DNA of 64,000 nucleotides, taken from JAIPDZ01 sp034522175 (GTDB lineage Bacteria > Desulfobacterota > DSM-4660 > Desulfatiglandales > Desulfatiglandaceae). Shown here piece after piece: positions 11,831 through 20,757 of this stretch. The notes under the pieces are model-generated. The model worked only from the letters and a program-made list of their open reading frames with translations. It did not search any database and was not told where the DNA came from. The stretch covers positions 4,712,001-4,776,000 of the forward strand of contig JAXHLQ010000001.1 in the NCBI GenBank assembly GCA_034522175.1, read 5' to 3'. The stretch's first letter is position 1. Each line of letters starts with the position of its first letter. Made by a program: the position numbers and the translations under genes.

Positions 11831-11975
11831 AAAAATTTTCAATTTCCACGCCAAAGGGTCTACTTTTTAACAAAAATTGCGCGAAAGTAGCTGGAAAAAT
11901 TAGAATACCTTTAAAAACGGTGAAACTTCAGTTAAATAATATTGTTAAACCAATTTATTAAGATAAGGAGGCATT

Positions 11976-12836
11976 ATGGATATCAAGAAAGTCGGCGTCG
12001 TGGGTGCCGGTGCCATGGGTAACGGTATAGCGCAGATGGCCGCTCAGATCGGTTGTGACGTGGTCATGCGGGACATCAAGGATGCGTTTGTGGAACGGGG
12101 CATGAAAAGCATTGACCGGTTCCTGTCCAAGGGGGTGGAAAAGGGAAAGCTCGAAGCAGCGGACAAAGACGCCATCCTGGGACGGATCAAGGGGACCACG
12201 GATATGGGTGAGCTCAAAGACGTGGATTTTGTTATCGAGGCGGTGATTGAGGACCTGGAATTAAAAAAGAGTGTCTTCAAGGAACTGGATGAGCTGTGCG
12301 CCCCCGGAGTGATCCTGGCATCCAACACCTCATCCATGTCCCTTACGGAAATCGCGGCGGCAACGAACCGGCCGGACAGGGTATGCGGCATGCATTTTTT
12401 TAATCCAGTTCCGCTGATGCGACTCGTGGAAGTGATCCGTGGCTATGCCACCAGCGATGAAACCATTGAGACGACCACGGCCCTGGCTCAGAAGATGGGA
12501 AAAACAACGGTGGAGGTCAAGAAGGACTCACCGGGGTTCATCGTCAACCGGATCATGATACCGCACATGATCGAAGCCATAAAAATTGTTGAGGAAGGGA
12601 TTGCCAGCATTGAAGACGTGGATATCGCGGTGAAAAACGGGCTGAATTATCCCATGGGCCCGTTTGAATTGATGGACCTTACCGGTATCGACATTGCCTA
12701 TTTTGTGACCGAGTATTTCTACAAGGAGTTGAACAAGGAATCCAAATGGGCCTCCCCAAATCTCCTCAAGACCATGATTCGTGCAAATCGGCTCGGCAGA
12801 AAGACGAGCGGGGGCTGGTACGACTACAGCAAATAA
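11976..12836 (+). CDS. hbd: 3-hydroxybutyryl-CoA dehydrogenase
   Basis: NAD(P)-dependent oxidation or reduction of (S)-3-hydroxybutyryl-CoA/acetoacetyl-CoA in the cytosol, part of beta-oxidation or butyrate-type metabolism. The 286 residues have the Rossmann motif GAGAMGNGIAQ near residue 10, NTSSMSLTEIAA near 118, the catalytic-His region GMHFFNPVPLM near 140, and the C-terminal dimer domain (GFIVNRIMIPHM, NYPMGPFELMDL). AAGGAGG at 11965-11971 is ideally placed before ATG 11976. Intact, single gene, with a sigma54-like promoter upstream and a strong terminator after it. Base composition matches the core region, unlike the broken genes to its left. Confidence 0.95.
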   Translation: MDIKKVGVVGAGAMGNGIAQMAAQIGCDVVMRDIKDAFVERGMKSIDRFLSKGVEKGKLEAADKDAILGRIKGTTDMGELKDVDFVIEAVIEDLELKKSVFKELDELCAPGVILASNTSSMSLTEIAAATNRPDRVCGMHFFNPVPLMRLVEVIRGYATSDETIETTTALAQKMGKTTVEVKKDSPGFIVNRIMIPHMIEAIKIVEEGIASIEDVDIAVKNGLNYPMGPFELMDLTGIDIAYFVTEYFYKELNKESKWASPNLLKTMIRANRLGRKTSGGWYDYSK

Positions 12837-12854
12837 AAGGAATCCACAGGATAT

Positions 12855-12887
12855 AAAAAAGGCAGCGCAGATAAGGCTGCCTTTTTT
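12855..12887. terminator. Bidirectional rho-independent terminator
   Basis: AAAAAAGGCAGC and GCTGCCTTTTTT form a 12-bp stem around a short loop. It lies between the converging hbd and bS22-like genes and has A/T runs on both sides, so it can stop transcription in both directions. Confidence 0.85.
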
Positions 12888-12909
12888 ATTGCGTTTTTTG
12901 GGTGGCCCT

Positions 12910-12999
12910 TTATTTATTCTTGTGACGCATTTTCTTTCGGAGCTTTCTGTATTTATGCTTGGTAATCTTTTTTCGGCGCTTTTTTACAACAGAACCCAT
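12910..12999 (-). CDS. Small basic ribosomal protein, AURKAIP1/COX24-domain (bS22-like)
   Basis: A 29-residue, very basic protein (MGSVVKKRRKKITKHKYR at the N-terminus, ending in RHKNK). It has the MGSV-KKRRK and HKYRKLRKK signature of the bacterial AURKAIP1/COX24 family, homologous to mycobacterial bS22 and mitochondrial mS38, which bind the 30S decoding region. A GGAGGG ribosome site lies 8 bases before ATG 12999, and a near-perfect sigma70 promoter (13031-13059) precedes it. The gene is independent of its neighbours. Family assignment rests on the signature only. Confidence 0.85.
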   Translation of the reverse strand: MGSVVKKRRKKITKHKYRKLRKKMRHKNK

Positions 13000-13030
13000 T
13001 TATGTATTCCCTCCATTCATAGATGTCCAT

Positions 13031-13059
13031 CTTATACTAAACCGCGTGGGTGGTGTCAA
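13031..13059 (-). promoter_or_regulatory. Sigma70 promoter of the bS22-like gene
   Basis: TTGACA (13054-13059) and TATAAG (13031-13036) on the minus strand are separated by exactly 17 bases. The start codon of the 29-residue gene lies about 32 bp downstream. This is the best sigma70 match seen in the window, as expected for a highly expressed ribosomal protein. Confidence 0.75.
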
Positions 13060-13097
13060 CCTATATTTTGAGTTTACATAATATATATTATCAGACG

Positions 13098-14021
13098 TTA
13101 TATTTTGGCGGCTTTTTCCGTGTAAAGCCGCCGGTCGGCCAGCTCAACCAGCTCTTCGCCGGTTGTCTGTTGTGAAAACACGGCAAATCCGCTGCTCATG
13201 CCGATATCACATTCCTGTTGAACCGTTTTCTCAATTCTCTCTGCCATCTTTCTGGCGATGGCTTCATCCGCCTCGATGAGGATGACGGCAAATTCATCGC
13301 CACCGTAGCGAAACCCGGCGTCTACCCCCTCTCGAATATTTTTTCTGAGATTGTCGCCCACACATTTAAGCAGATTGTCGCCCGCGCGGTGCCCATGTTC
13401 GTCGTTATACCCCTTGAACCCGTCCAAATCGAACATGATGACTGCCAAACCGCTGTTCTGTCGTTTGGCTCGCAGGATTTCCCGTTCCAAAGAGTCATAG
13501 AAGTGCCTGTGGTTATAGAGTCCGGTCAGGGCGTCGGTGATGGAGAGCCTGCTGAGTTTCTCCCGGATGTTCCGCTCCATAATGGCCCTTCGGATTTTGG
13601 CAATGAGCTCTTCAATCCGAAAGGGTTTGTTTATAAAATCCGCAGCCCCCGCATCCACCACATCCACGTAGTTGTATTCCTTGGAATACCCGGTCATGGC
13701 AATGGCGCAGATCTGCGGGTACTGATCTTTGATCCGTCTGATCAGCTCAAGGCCATCGATTCCAGGCATTTTAATATCCGTGAGCAGGAAGGTGTACGAT
13801 GCCGCTTCAAGGGCTTTCAAGGCCGCTTCACCGCTCCTGACGGCCTCGGCACTAAATCCCATATTAATGAGCATCTCCATGGTGATTTCTCGGATCGCCT
13901 CTTCATCATCCACCACGAGGATTCGTTCCTTCGTATAGTCGATGGTTTCGTTTCCCGATCTGTTTTGATTGTCCAAGTCCGGGTGGTTCATCCCATGCGC
14001 CCAATCAAGTGCGTCAGCCAA
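13098..14021 (-). CDS. Response regulator with GGDEF (diguanylate cyclase) output
   Basis: Receiver domain (residues about 30-150; ILVVDDEEAIRE, phospho-acceptor in FLLTDIKMPG, GAADFINKPF) joined to a GGDEF domain (from about residue 165). The active-site loop is YGGDEF near residue 240, intact, so the protein should make cyclic di-GMP from two GTP when phosphorylated. The open frame begins at a TTG (14021) only 6 bp after miaB; the ATG at 13991 (MNHPDLDNQN) is an equally good start giving 297 residues. It is the last gene of the minus-strand run. No kinase is adjacent. Confidence 0.85.
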   Translation of the reverse strand: MADALDWAHGMNHPDLDNQNRSGNETIDYTKERILVVDDEEAIREITMEMLINMGFSAEAVRSGEAALKALEAASYTFLLTDIKMPGIDGLELIRRIKDQYPQICAIAMTGYSKEYNYVDVVDAGAADFINKPFRIEELIAKIRRAIMERNIREKLSRLSITDALTGLYNHRHFYDSLEREILRAKRQNSGLAVIMFDLDGFKGYNDEHGHRAGDNLLKCVGDNLRKNIREGVDAGFRYGGDEFAVILIEADEAIARKMAERIEKTVQQECDIGMSSGFAVFSQQTTGEELVELADRRLYTEKAAKI

Positions 14022-14027
14022 ATCCCT

Positions 14028-15341
14028 TTATTCCACACGTTCAGCCCATAGTGAGTGAGGTAACCCTTTTTTAACCATGACCTTAACGATCTTACCGATC
14101 AACCTTGAATCACCGATGAAATTCACGACTTTATTTGTCGGTGTGCGGCCGGAAAGCTCCCCCTTTTTACTGGCACCCTCGACGAGAATCCAGGCGCTCT
14201 TCCCTTCAAGTTGTTTGTTTTTCTCCAGGGTAATCCGGTTCTGGAGCGCCTGAAGGCGCCTCAGCCGCGATCCCTTGGTATTCTCGTCGATTTTGTTTTC
14301 CAGTCGAGCCGCCTGGGTGCCTTCCCGGTCGGAATAGATAAATGAAAACAGTGAATCGAAACGAATACGTTCAATCAAATCCAATGTCAACCGAAAATCC
14401 GCCTCTGTTTCACTGGGAAAACCGACCATTACATCAGCGGTGATGGCGATGCGGGGCACGGTCTTCCTCAATTTGTTTGTCAAGGTTAGATAGTGCTGCC
14501 GTGTGTATCCCCGGTGCATCATCTTGAGAATTCGGTCCGATCCAGCCTGAAATGGGAGATGGATGTGGGGGCAGAGATTGTCAATCTCTGAGAAACATTG
14601 AATGAGACGATCGGAGAGATCTTTGGGATGAGACGTGGTAAATCGGAGTCGTGAAAGGCCCTTGAGCTGACTTACTCGATGAAGGAGGCCAGCGAAATCC
14701 CATGATTTATTCTCGTGCCACCGATAGGAGTTCACGTTCTGTCCCAGTAGCGTAATCTCTCTGACCCCCTGGGCCAAGAGATCCGATGCCTCGGAGAGGA
14801 TCTGTTCCGGTGGCCTTGAAATTTCTCTTCCGCGAACGTACGGGACCACACAATAGCTGCAGAAGTTATTGCACCCCTGCATAATGGAAATGAACCCGGC
14901 CACTCTCGATGTGAAGTATCCCGGATGAATCGTGGGGAGTGGGGGGGCGGGCGTAAGACTCGTGGCCGCCATTCTTTGGGGGGACGCGTCTTCGCGCGTT
15001 AACCATTCAGCGATCCGCTCCAGTTCCCTTGGGCCCGCGACAACATCCACAAAGGGAAACCGCGAGAAGAGGCCCTTTCCTTCTCTTTGAGCAAGGCATC
15101 CCACCACACCGACGCGAAGTGCCGGATTTCGCCGCTTCAACTTCGCTATCCGACCCAGGAAGCTGAACGCCTTTTGTTCAGCCTTGGCACGCACCACGCA
15201 GGTATTGAGTAAAATGAGGTTTGCCAACTCCGGACGGTCCACGGGTGAAAATCCAAGGGCAATCAGGGTTTGTGCCAGAACATCAGAGTCATAAACGTTC
15301 ATCTGGCAACCCATGGTCTTTATATAGAATCGATTGTCCAA
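14028..15341 (-). CDS. miaB: tRNA-2-methylthio-N6-dimethylallyladenosine synthase
   Basis: Radical SAM methylthiotransferase that adds the 2-methylthio group to i6A37 of tRNAs reading UNN codons. The 437 residues show the N-terminal UPF0004 domain with its auxiliary-cluster cysteines (TMGCQMNVYDSD, LLNTCVVRAKAEQ, VVGCLAQREG), the radical SAM motif CNNFCSYC near residue 160 followed by PYVRGREISR, and a C-terminal TRAM domain (SGRTPTNKVVNF). Length is typical. It lies 12 bp downstream of the DUF4911 gene in the same operon. MiaB rather than MtaB or RimO is favoured by the QGCNNFCSYCVVPYVRGRE context. Confidence 0.95.
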   Translation of the reverse strand: MDNRFYIKTMGCQMNVYDSDVLAQTLIALGFSPVDRPELANLILLNTCVVRAKAEQKAFSFLGRIAKLKRRNPALRVGVVGCLAQREGKGLFSRFPFVDVVAGPRELERIAEWLTREDASPQRMAATSLTPAPPLPTIHPGYFTSRVAGFISIMQGCNNFCSYCVVPYVRGREISRPPEQILSEASDLLAQGVREITLLGQNVNSYRWHENKSWDFAGLLHRVSQLKGLSRLRFTTSHPKDLSDRLIQCFSEIDNLCPHIHLPFQAGSDRILKMMHRGYTRQHYLTLTNKLRKTVPRIAITADVMVGFPSETEADFRLTLDLIERIRFDSLFSFIYSDREGTQAARLENKIDENTKGSRLRRLQALQNRITLEKNKQLEGKSAWILVEGASKKGELSGRTPTNKVVNFIGDSRLIGKIVKVMVKKGLPHSLWAERVE

Positions 15342-15353
15342 GGCAGATTCGGA

Positions 15354-15668
15354 TCAGGCACTGACCGGGGCGTCTTCAATCGTCATCCCCTTACCTTCTT
15401 TCCTTAAACTATCCAGTAAGGCCGTTAAACGCATCTCGCATCCCGGTGCAATGAGAACCTCAATGAGTGCGGGTTGAGGATCGAGGGTGGATACCACGGC
15501 CATCCCGTCGTAGGATTCAAGGGTGAATCTCAGGTAACCGATGTCCTTTCGATCCACATGGAACACCCGTCTGAGACTCCGTGTGGGAAGGGGGTCACTC
15601 GTCACTTCTACGGGTGGCGCCGCCCCACATGAGTTTAGCCCGGAGAATCTTGAAATAGCTCTGGTCAT
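15354..15668 (-). CDS. DUF4911 family protein
   Basis: Small protein whose core (RRVFHVDRKDIGYLRFTLE, AVVSTLDPQPALIEV, PGCEMRLTALLDSL) fits DUF4911, a family of about 80 residues seen mainly in Desulfobacterota and of unknown function. The open frame overlaps nadK by 74 bp from ATG 15668, but a GTG at 15605 overlapping the nadK stop would give 83 residues, closer to the family length, and I prefer it. Position between nadK and miaB suggests co-transcription; it could be an accessory of tRNA modification, but nothing in the sequence proves that. Confidence 0.7.
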   Translation of the reverse strand: MTRAISRFSGLNSCGAAPPVEVTSDPLPTRSLRRVFHVDRKDIGYLRFTLESYDGMAVVSTLDPQPALIEVLIAPGCEMRLTALLDSLRKEGKGMTIEDAPVSA

Positions 15669-16476
15669 CCGGCCTCAATAGTTTGATGATTTCATTGGAT
15701 TTCTGGATGATCACCACATCACCGGCCTCCAGCTCAAACCCCACCTGCCCGTCGAAGGTCAACGTGACCGTGTCCTCCCGCTCTCCGCCCATGGTAATGC
15801 CGATCGTGGCACTGTCCGGTACAATAAGCGGTCGGTTGCTCAGGGTGAAGGGACAGATGGGTGTCAGGATGAAAGTCTCGATGGTCGGATAGAGGATCGG
15901 TCCGCCTGCCGCCAGGTTGTAGGCCGTGGAACCGGTGGGCGTGGCAATAATCAAGCCGTCCGCCCTGAATGTGGTCAGAAACTCCCCATCGATGGTGACG
16001 TCTAGGTCGATGATTCGGGCCAGCGTGCTCTTGTTGATCACCACGTCATTCAGGACCTGAAAACGGATCACCGGCTCCTGGTTGCGAAGGACTCGCGCTT
16101 CGAGCATGCGCCGTTTCTCCACCTGCAACCCGCCGTGAATCATGGTCTCCACCACCGGATACAGTCGATCCAGGGGTATTCCGGTAAGAAATCCTAAGCC
16201 TCCGAGATTGACGCCCAGGATGGGAACACCGTAGCGCCCCACCCTGCGGGCGGCCCCCAGCAGTGTGCCATCTCCGCCCAGGACGATCACCCAATCAACG
16301 GTCTTGGGAATGCTTGAGCATTCCTCATAATCTCCGTCCGAGGGGTCGGCCGGTCCCATCTCTTCAAGATGGACCGCAAACCCCTTTTCCCTAAACCATT
16401 TTTCGAGCTTTTCGGCCTCTATTTTTGCCGGATCATAATGGTGCTTATAGATGATTCCAACAGACGCAGTTGACAT
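15595..16476 (-). CDS. nadK: NAD kinase
   Basis: Phosphorylates NAD to NADP with ATP. Key motifs: VDWVIVLGGDGTLLGAARR (the GGDGT site), GVNLGGLGFLT, the second conserved block IIATPTGSTAYNLAAGGP and the C-terminal DGQVGFELEAGD. The ATG at 16476 (MSTASVGIIYKHH) has AGAGG five bases upstream and is chosen over a longer open frame beginning at 16521, which would run into ade. 293 residues, normal for the family. It starts 19 bp after the corrected ade stop and overlaps the DUF4911 frame. Confidence 0.95.
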   Translation of the reverse strand: MSTASVGIIYKHHYDPAKIEAEKLEKWFREKGFAVHLEEMGPADPSDGDYEECSSIPKTVDWVIVLGGDGTLLGAARRVGRYGVPILGVNLGGLGFLTGIPLDRLYPVVETMIHGGLQVEKRRMLEARVLRNQEPVIRFQVLNDVVINKSTLARIIDLDVTIDGEFLTTFRADGLIIATPTGSTAYNLAAGGPILYPTIETFILTPICPFTLSNRPLIVPDSATIGITMGGEREDTVTLTFDGQVGFELEAGDVVIIQKSNEIIKLLRPDDQSYFKILRAKLMWGGATRRSDE

Positions 16477-16495
16477 GGTGCCTCTCAGCGGTCTT

Positions 16496-18249
16496 CTATT
16501 CAAACAGGGGGACGATTTCAAACTTGCTCACATCCACGAGTCCTTTGTCGGTCAGTTTAATCTCCGGTATCACCGGAAGGGCAAGAAAGAGAGGCTCATA
16601 AAGGGGTCTTCCACCTTGCATCCCAGCTGTCTCGCCGTTTCCTTTACCGCCTTCAGTTGATCCACCAGCACATCGATGGGCTTGTGGGACATGAGACCGG
16701 CCACTTTTAAGGGGACACGCGCCAATATCTCATTGCCCTTAACGACGGCCAGTCCACCGCCCATGTCGCCCACAGCCGTTACGCCCAGTGCGATTTCTTC
16801 ATCGGTTACGCCCACAGCAATCACGTTGTGGGAATCGTGGGCCACAGAGGAGACGAGTGCCCCCGACTTGAGACCGAAACCCCGGATCAGGCCGATGCCC
16901 ATATTGCCCGTGCCGCGGTGCCGCTCCACCACACAGAGTTTCAGAAGATCGGAACGGGTGTCTCCCTGAACCCACCCATTGGTTGTTTGAACCGTTTCAT
17001 GGCACATCCGGGTGATGATTTGACCGGGGATGAGCTCGATGATCCGGGCCTTGCATTTCTGATGTCTGATTTTAAGTGAATCCGCATTAAACGCCGACAT
17101 GCGAAACGGCCGACTTGCGACTGGGGCCTCTTCCTTCTGCGGAAACCCCATCAATTGGCCGTTTTGCACCATCAGTCGCCCATTCTTATAGACCGAATGC
17201 ACTTGGACGGTTTTAAGATCGTCCAGCACCACCATATCGGCAACGTAGCCCGGAGCAATGGCACCCCTGTAGTTCAAACCAAAATAGCCTGCCGGGTTCA
17301 ACGTCGTTAGCCGAACGGCCGTGACCGGGTCAAGACCTGAAGCGACGCACTTTCTGATGACAAAATCGAGATGCCCTCTCTCCTGAATATCTTCCGCATG
17401 CAGATCATCAGAGACGAGACAGCATCGATGGGCGGTTTGCGGATTCACCACAGGGAGGAGGGCGTCCAGATTCCTTGCCGACGTGCCCTCCCGGATCATG
17501 AGCATCATCCCGCTTCGAATTTTCTCAAGCGCCTCTTCGGGAGTTGAGCATTCATGATCCGACCCAATCCCCGCGGTCAGGTATGCCTGGAGATCACGGC
17601 CGGTTAACATGGGGCAGTGTCCGTCCACCACGCAGTCCTGGAACCGCACAATTTTTTCAAGTACGCCCGGATCGGCTCCCAACACCCCTGGAAAGTTCAT
17701 CATCTCGGCGAGGCCCAGGATCGCGGGTTCATCCCTCAAGGATGCCAGATCATCCGCATTCAGTTCAGCGCCGGCGGTTTCAAGGTGCGTGGCCGGGACA
17801 CAGGAGGGCGCCATAAAAAAGGTGTCAAAAGGGATGTGGCGGCTGTCATCCAGCATAAACTGAATGCCATCAAGCCCCATGACATTGGCGATTTCATGGG
17901 GATCGGCGACAATGGCGGTCGTGCCATGGATGAGAAGGGCCTGGGCCAGTGCTGAGGGGGTCAGCATGCTGCTCTCAATGTGAATGTGTCCGTCAATCAG
18001 GCCCGGGATCACCCATTTACCTCTTATATCAACTTCTTTTTTTCCTTTATAAGTATCATTCAACCCTACGATAGTATTATTATATACCGCAATATCCGTT
18101 TCCAGAATTTCGCCTGAAAAAAGATTCACCACCCTCCCCCCTTTAAGGACGAGGTCCGCCGGATGTTCCCCTCTCGCGGTCTGGATTTTTTTGGCCAAAA
18201 GGGAAATGTCCCGGCGCAGAACCCCCTGCCCTTGTTCAACGTTCGTCAC
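16496..18249 (-). CDS. ade: Adenine deaminase (one frameshift near the 3' end)
   Basis: Amidohydrolase converting adenine to hypoxanthine and ammonia in purine salvage. Motifs: GKWVIPGLIDGHIHIES (metal-binding HxH), VADPHEIANVMG, DGHCPMLTG, GIGSDHECST, CLVSDDLHAEDI. The open frame stops early at 16570 with SFLPFR, but restoring one missing C near 16583 gives the expected tail SFLALPVIPEIKLTDKGL and FEIVPLFE, ending at TAG 16496-16498 and totalling 584 residues. Start 18249 overlaps the P-loop kinase gene by 14 bp. A purine nucleoside phosphorylase lies 6 kb away on the other strand. Confidence 0.92.
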
Positions 18250-18844
18250 GGCCGATCACCCGCCAGTCTTCTGTAAGGTCCGATGTCGTGTCCACGAGGA
18301 GATGAACGATACGAAGGTCCGGAAACTCGGCCTTGAGCGCTTTCAGATCCACGGTTTCGAATTTCTTTACATTGTTGGTATAGGCCTGTTCGGTGAGGGC
18401 GTTGGATTCATAGTTTTCTTTGGTCCGCCTGGAGATCCGTTCAAGGGAGACCGCTTTGGGACACTGCGTCTGTTGAATCACCAGGGTCATGCCGTATCTC
18501 GCGGCCACCTCGGCCGCACGTCGTCTTAAGGCCTGCGTCACAAAGGTCGCATCCAAAATAATGCCCTTGCCTTCTGATGCCAGTTCATCCGCCATCCTGA
18601 ACATCTCATCGTAAACCAGGGTCCTTTTTTTCATGTTTGAGGCCACCTTTTCATCAAAGATATCCTCGTTTTTCAGCACCTCGAGACGAATCAGGTCGGA
18701 GCGCAAAATCCGGAACCCCTTTAACTCGGCGATCACCTCGGTGGTTTCCGTCTTGTATGATGCCGGAAGGCCGCAGGCGATGAGAACCGTCTCCGGGGTC
18801 AGATGCTGGGTCATATACGCGACAAATGGTTCTTTCATGGTCAA
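18236..18844 (-). CDS. P-loop kinase-like protein (AAA_33 type) with unusual Walker A
   Basis: A 202-residue P-loop protein of the COG0645 kind, often found fused to the C-terminus of the phosphotransferase encoded just upstream. The Walker A loop reads ACGLPASYKTET: the Gly before the Lys is Tyr, encoded TAC, so it is not a simple indel. Other expected parts are present: ILRSDLIRLE, the lid with RISRRTKENYESNA, and GIILDATFVTQALRR. It lies 36 bp after the phosphotransferase gene and overlaps ade by 14 bp. The substrate is unknown; the altered loop raises doubt about catalysis. Confidence 0.7.
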   Translation of the reverse strand: MTMKEPFVAYMTQHLTPETVLIACGLPASYKTETTEVIAELKGFRILRSDLIRLEVLKNEDIFDEKVASNMKKRTLVYDEMFRMADELASEGKGIILDATFVTQALRRRAAEVAARYGMTLVIQQTQCPKAVSLERISRRTKENYESNALTEQAYTNNVKKFETVDLKALKAEFPDLRIVHLLVDTTSDLTEDWRVIGRDER

Positions 18845-18880
18845 ACGCCTCCTGCCGTACAGCCGGTATGGGGACGGCGG

Positions 18881-19888
18881 TTATGAAATATAGGAATGGG
18901 CAAGGGTAAAATAACGCCTTGCCGTTTCAATCCCCTTTTCTTTTTGGGTTGGGTCAATGGACGGGTCATCCAATTGAAAGCTGTTGACCTTGCCGCGGAC
19001 AAAGGCGCGGTAGACCTTGTAAAACGTCAGAAGCGACTCCACGTCCTCTTCATGGGCCAGTGATTTGTACAGGGCCCAGAGCGCTCTCGAGAAGTCTTCC
19101 CCCCCGTGGTACTCAAGATCCATGAGCAAAAACGCAATGTCGGCCGCCGTATCGCTGTAGCGAAACCGATCGTTGAACTCGATGCAGTCAATGACGGCCA
19201 GTTCATCCGTCAGACAGATGTGTTCCATGTGCAAATCACCATGGCAGTCGCGGATTTTCCCCTGTGCGATTCGATCCATGAACAGGGTGCTGTGATGCTC
19301 ATAAAAGGCATCGGTCCAGGCTCTGATGTCATCAAACTGATCCTTCGACAGGGTTCGGTTCACATAGGGGGCCACCTGCTCAAAATTTTCGTCGGTATTA
19401 ACGCGAAATCGTTCCGGATGTCCAAATCCATCGATCATCTCGGATCTTTCCGCACTGAGATGAAAAGAGGCCAGGCCCTGGGCAATCCTTTCCAAATCAG
19501 TTTGGGTCAAGCGGCCTCTGACAAAAACCGATTTCATCAGATCTTCTTCGGGGATACGTTTCATCTTGAGGGCATATTCCACCACCTGACCGGATTTTCC
19601 TTTCAGGGTGTGCCGACCATCTTCAATCTGCACCGGCAACACCTCGAGATATATCCCTTTGGACAGCCTCCGGTTCAGTTCGAGTTCTCGTTCGCAATAG
19701 TAGGCCCGTTTTTGAAGGGTGGAAAAATCGAGAAAGCCGAAATTGGCCGGCTTCTTGATCTTATACGCATGCTCATCCGCCACAAAAACCATCGAGATGT
19801 GCGTCTGGACCACATCGACAGATGTGGTGGGATCGGGGAGTGATGAGGGGTTTTTTAGATCGGCGATGATGGCATCCATTTTTTTCAC
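18881..19888 (-). CDS. Aminoglycoside phosphotransferase-fold protein (COG2187 type)
   Basis: 335-residue protein with the kinase fold of the APH/choline kinase family: an N-terminal lobe with AYKIKKPANFGFLDFST (Lys pair), the catalytic loop CHGDLHMEHIC near residue 215 (Asp as base, as in HGDLH of APH) and the metal-binding VIDCIEFNDRFRYSDTAADIAF (DFG-like DCIEF). Usually fused to a P-loop kinase domain; here that domain is the next gene. The pair is therefore a split version of a known two-domain protein of unknown substrate. Start ATG overlaps the PHP gene by 4 bp. Confidence 0.75.
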   Translation of the reverse strand: MKKMDAIIADLKNPSSLPDPTTSVDVVQTHISMVFVADEHAYKIKKPANFGFLDFSTLQKRAYYCERELELNRRLSKGIYLEVLPVQIEDGRHTLKGKSGQVVEYALKMKRIPEEDLMKSVFVRGRLTQTDLERIAQGLASFHLSAERSEMIDGFGHPERFRVNTDENFEQVAPYVNRTLSKDQFDDIRAWTDAFYEHHSTLFMDRIAQGKIRDCHGDLHMEHICLTDELAVIDCIEFNDRFRYSDTAADIAFLLMDLEYHGGEDFSRALWALYKSLAHEEDVESLLTFYKVYRAFVRGKVNSFQLDDPSIDPTQKEKGIETARRYFTLAHSYIS

Positions 19889-20757
19889 ACATCAAATTGT
19901 TCATAAACAAACGCGGGCACGGGCACACTTCCCATGATGATCGGGTCCTGGTGGCAATCAGATCCCCCGGTCACTATAAGACCTGCGGACCGGGCAAAGG
20001 TTTGATAGGCGTCGGTCGTCTCAGGCGTATGCCGGGAATGCCAGCACTCCACGCCGTCAATGAAGGGACGCATGGTGCCGTTGATGATCTCGAGCTGGTC
20101 CTTAATTGAAGGAGTCAAGGCCACCAGGGAGGTGCCGTTCGGGTCATTGGAGTGCGCCAGCACCAGCTTTCCCCCTGCCCCCCGTATCAATTGGGAGGCC
20201 TCGTCTATGGACACGGACATCTTCGGGACATCGCATTTCACCAAGAATCGATCAAAGGCCTCCTGCTTGTCCTTCACGATCTTTTTCCGGACCATGTAAG
20301 CGCCGATGTGCGGCCGTCCGAAGGATCCGTCCACTGAGGCCGCTATGGCAGCCAGGTCCCTGTCGGTAAAGAGATCCATCCCCGCTGTTTTGAATTCATC
20401 ATTGATGTTCTCAAGGATCTTCCTGGCGCGCACCTGCCGGTATTCCCGCACCTCGTTCAGTTTTCTTGTGAGCGGGCCATCCTTCGGATTGAATCCATAG
20501 CCGAGAAGATCGAGGGACACCGGTTTGCCGTTTTTATAATCGGGATGGGAAAAACGGACATTCAGCTCCACACCGCTCAGATAAATCATCTGATGGCGGG
20601 CGGCCAGTTCCGCTGCCTTTTCCTGACAGGCGATGTTGTCGTGATCCGTAATGGAAATAAACCCGATATCTCGACGATGGGCCTCCTCAAATATTTCGGG
20701 AAGGGTCATTTTCCCATCCGAGCAATCTCTTGAATGGATGTGCAGATCAATTTTCAT
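19885..20757 (-). CDS. PHP-domain phosphoesterase
   Basis: Polymerase-and-histidinol-phosphatase fold metalloesterase of 290 residues. Metal ligands are visible in MKIDLHIHSRDCSDG (HxH), ITDHDNIA, SGVELNVRF, LVLAHSND and VTGGSDCHQD near the C-terminus. Closest in layout to the TrpH/YciV group, which hydrolyses short RNA or 3',5'-nucleotide ends, but this assignment is loose. It overlaps iorB by 11 bp and the phosphotransferase by 4 bp, so all are co-transcribed. Confidence 0.8.
   Translation of the reverse strand: MKIDLHIHSRDCSDGKMTLPEIFEEAHRRDIGFISITDHDNIACQEKAAELAARHQMIYLSGVELNVRFSHPDYKNGKPVSLDLLGYGFNPKDGPLTRKLNEVREYRQVRARKILENINDEFKTAGMDLFTDRDLAAIAASVDGSFGRPHIGAYMVRKKIVKDKQEAFDRFLVKCDVPKMSVSIDEASQLIRGAGGKLVLAHSNDPNGTSLVALTPSIKDQLEIINGTMRPFIDGVECWHSRHTPETTDAYQTFARSAGLIVTGGSDCHQDPIIMGSVPVPAFVYEQFDV

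Noticed and set aside
13218..14051. 277-residue open frame opposite the GGDEF regulator
   Set aside because: Antisense shadow; the minus strand has clear receiver and GGDEF motifs.
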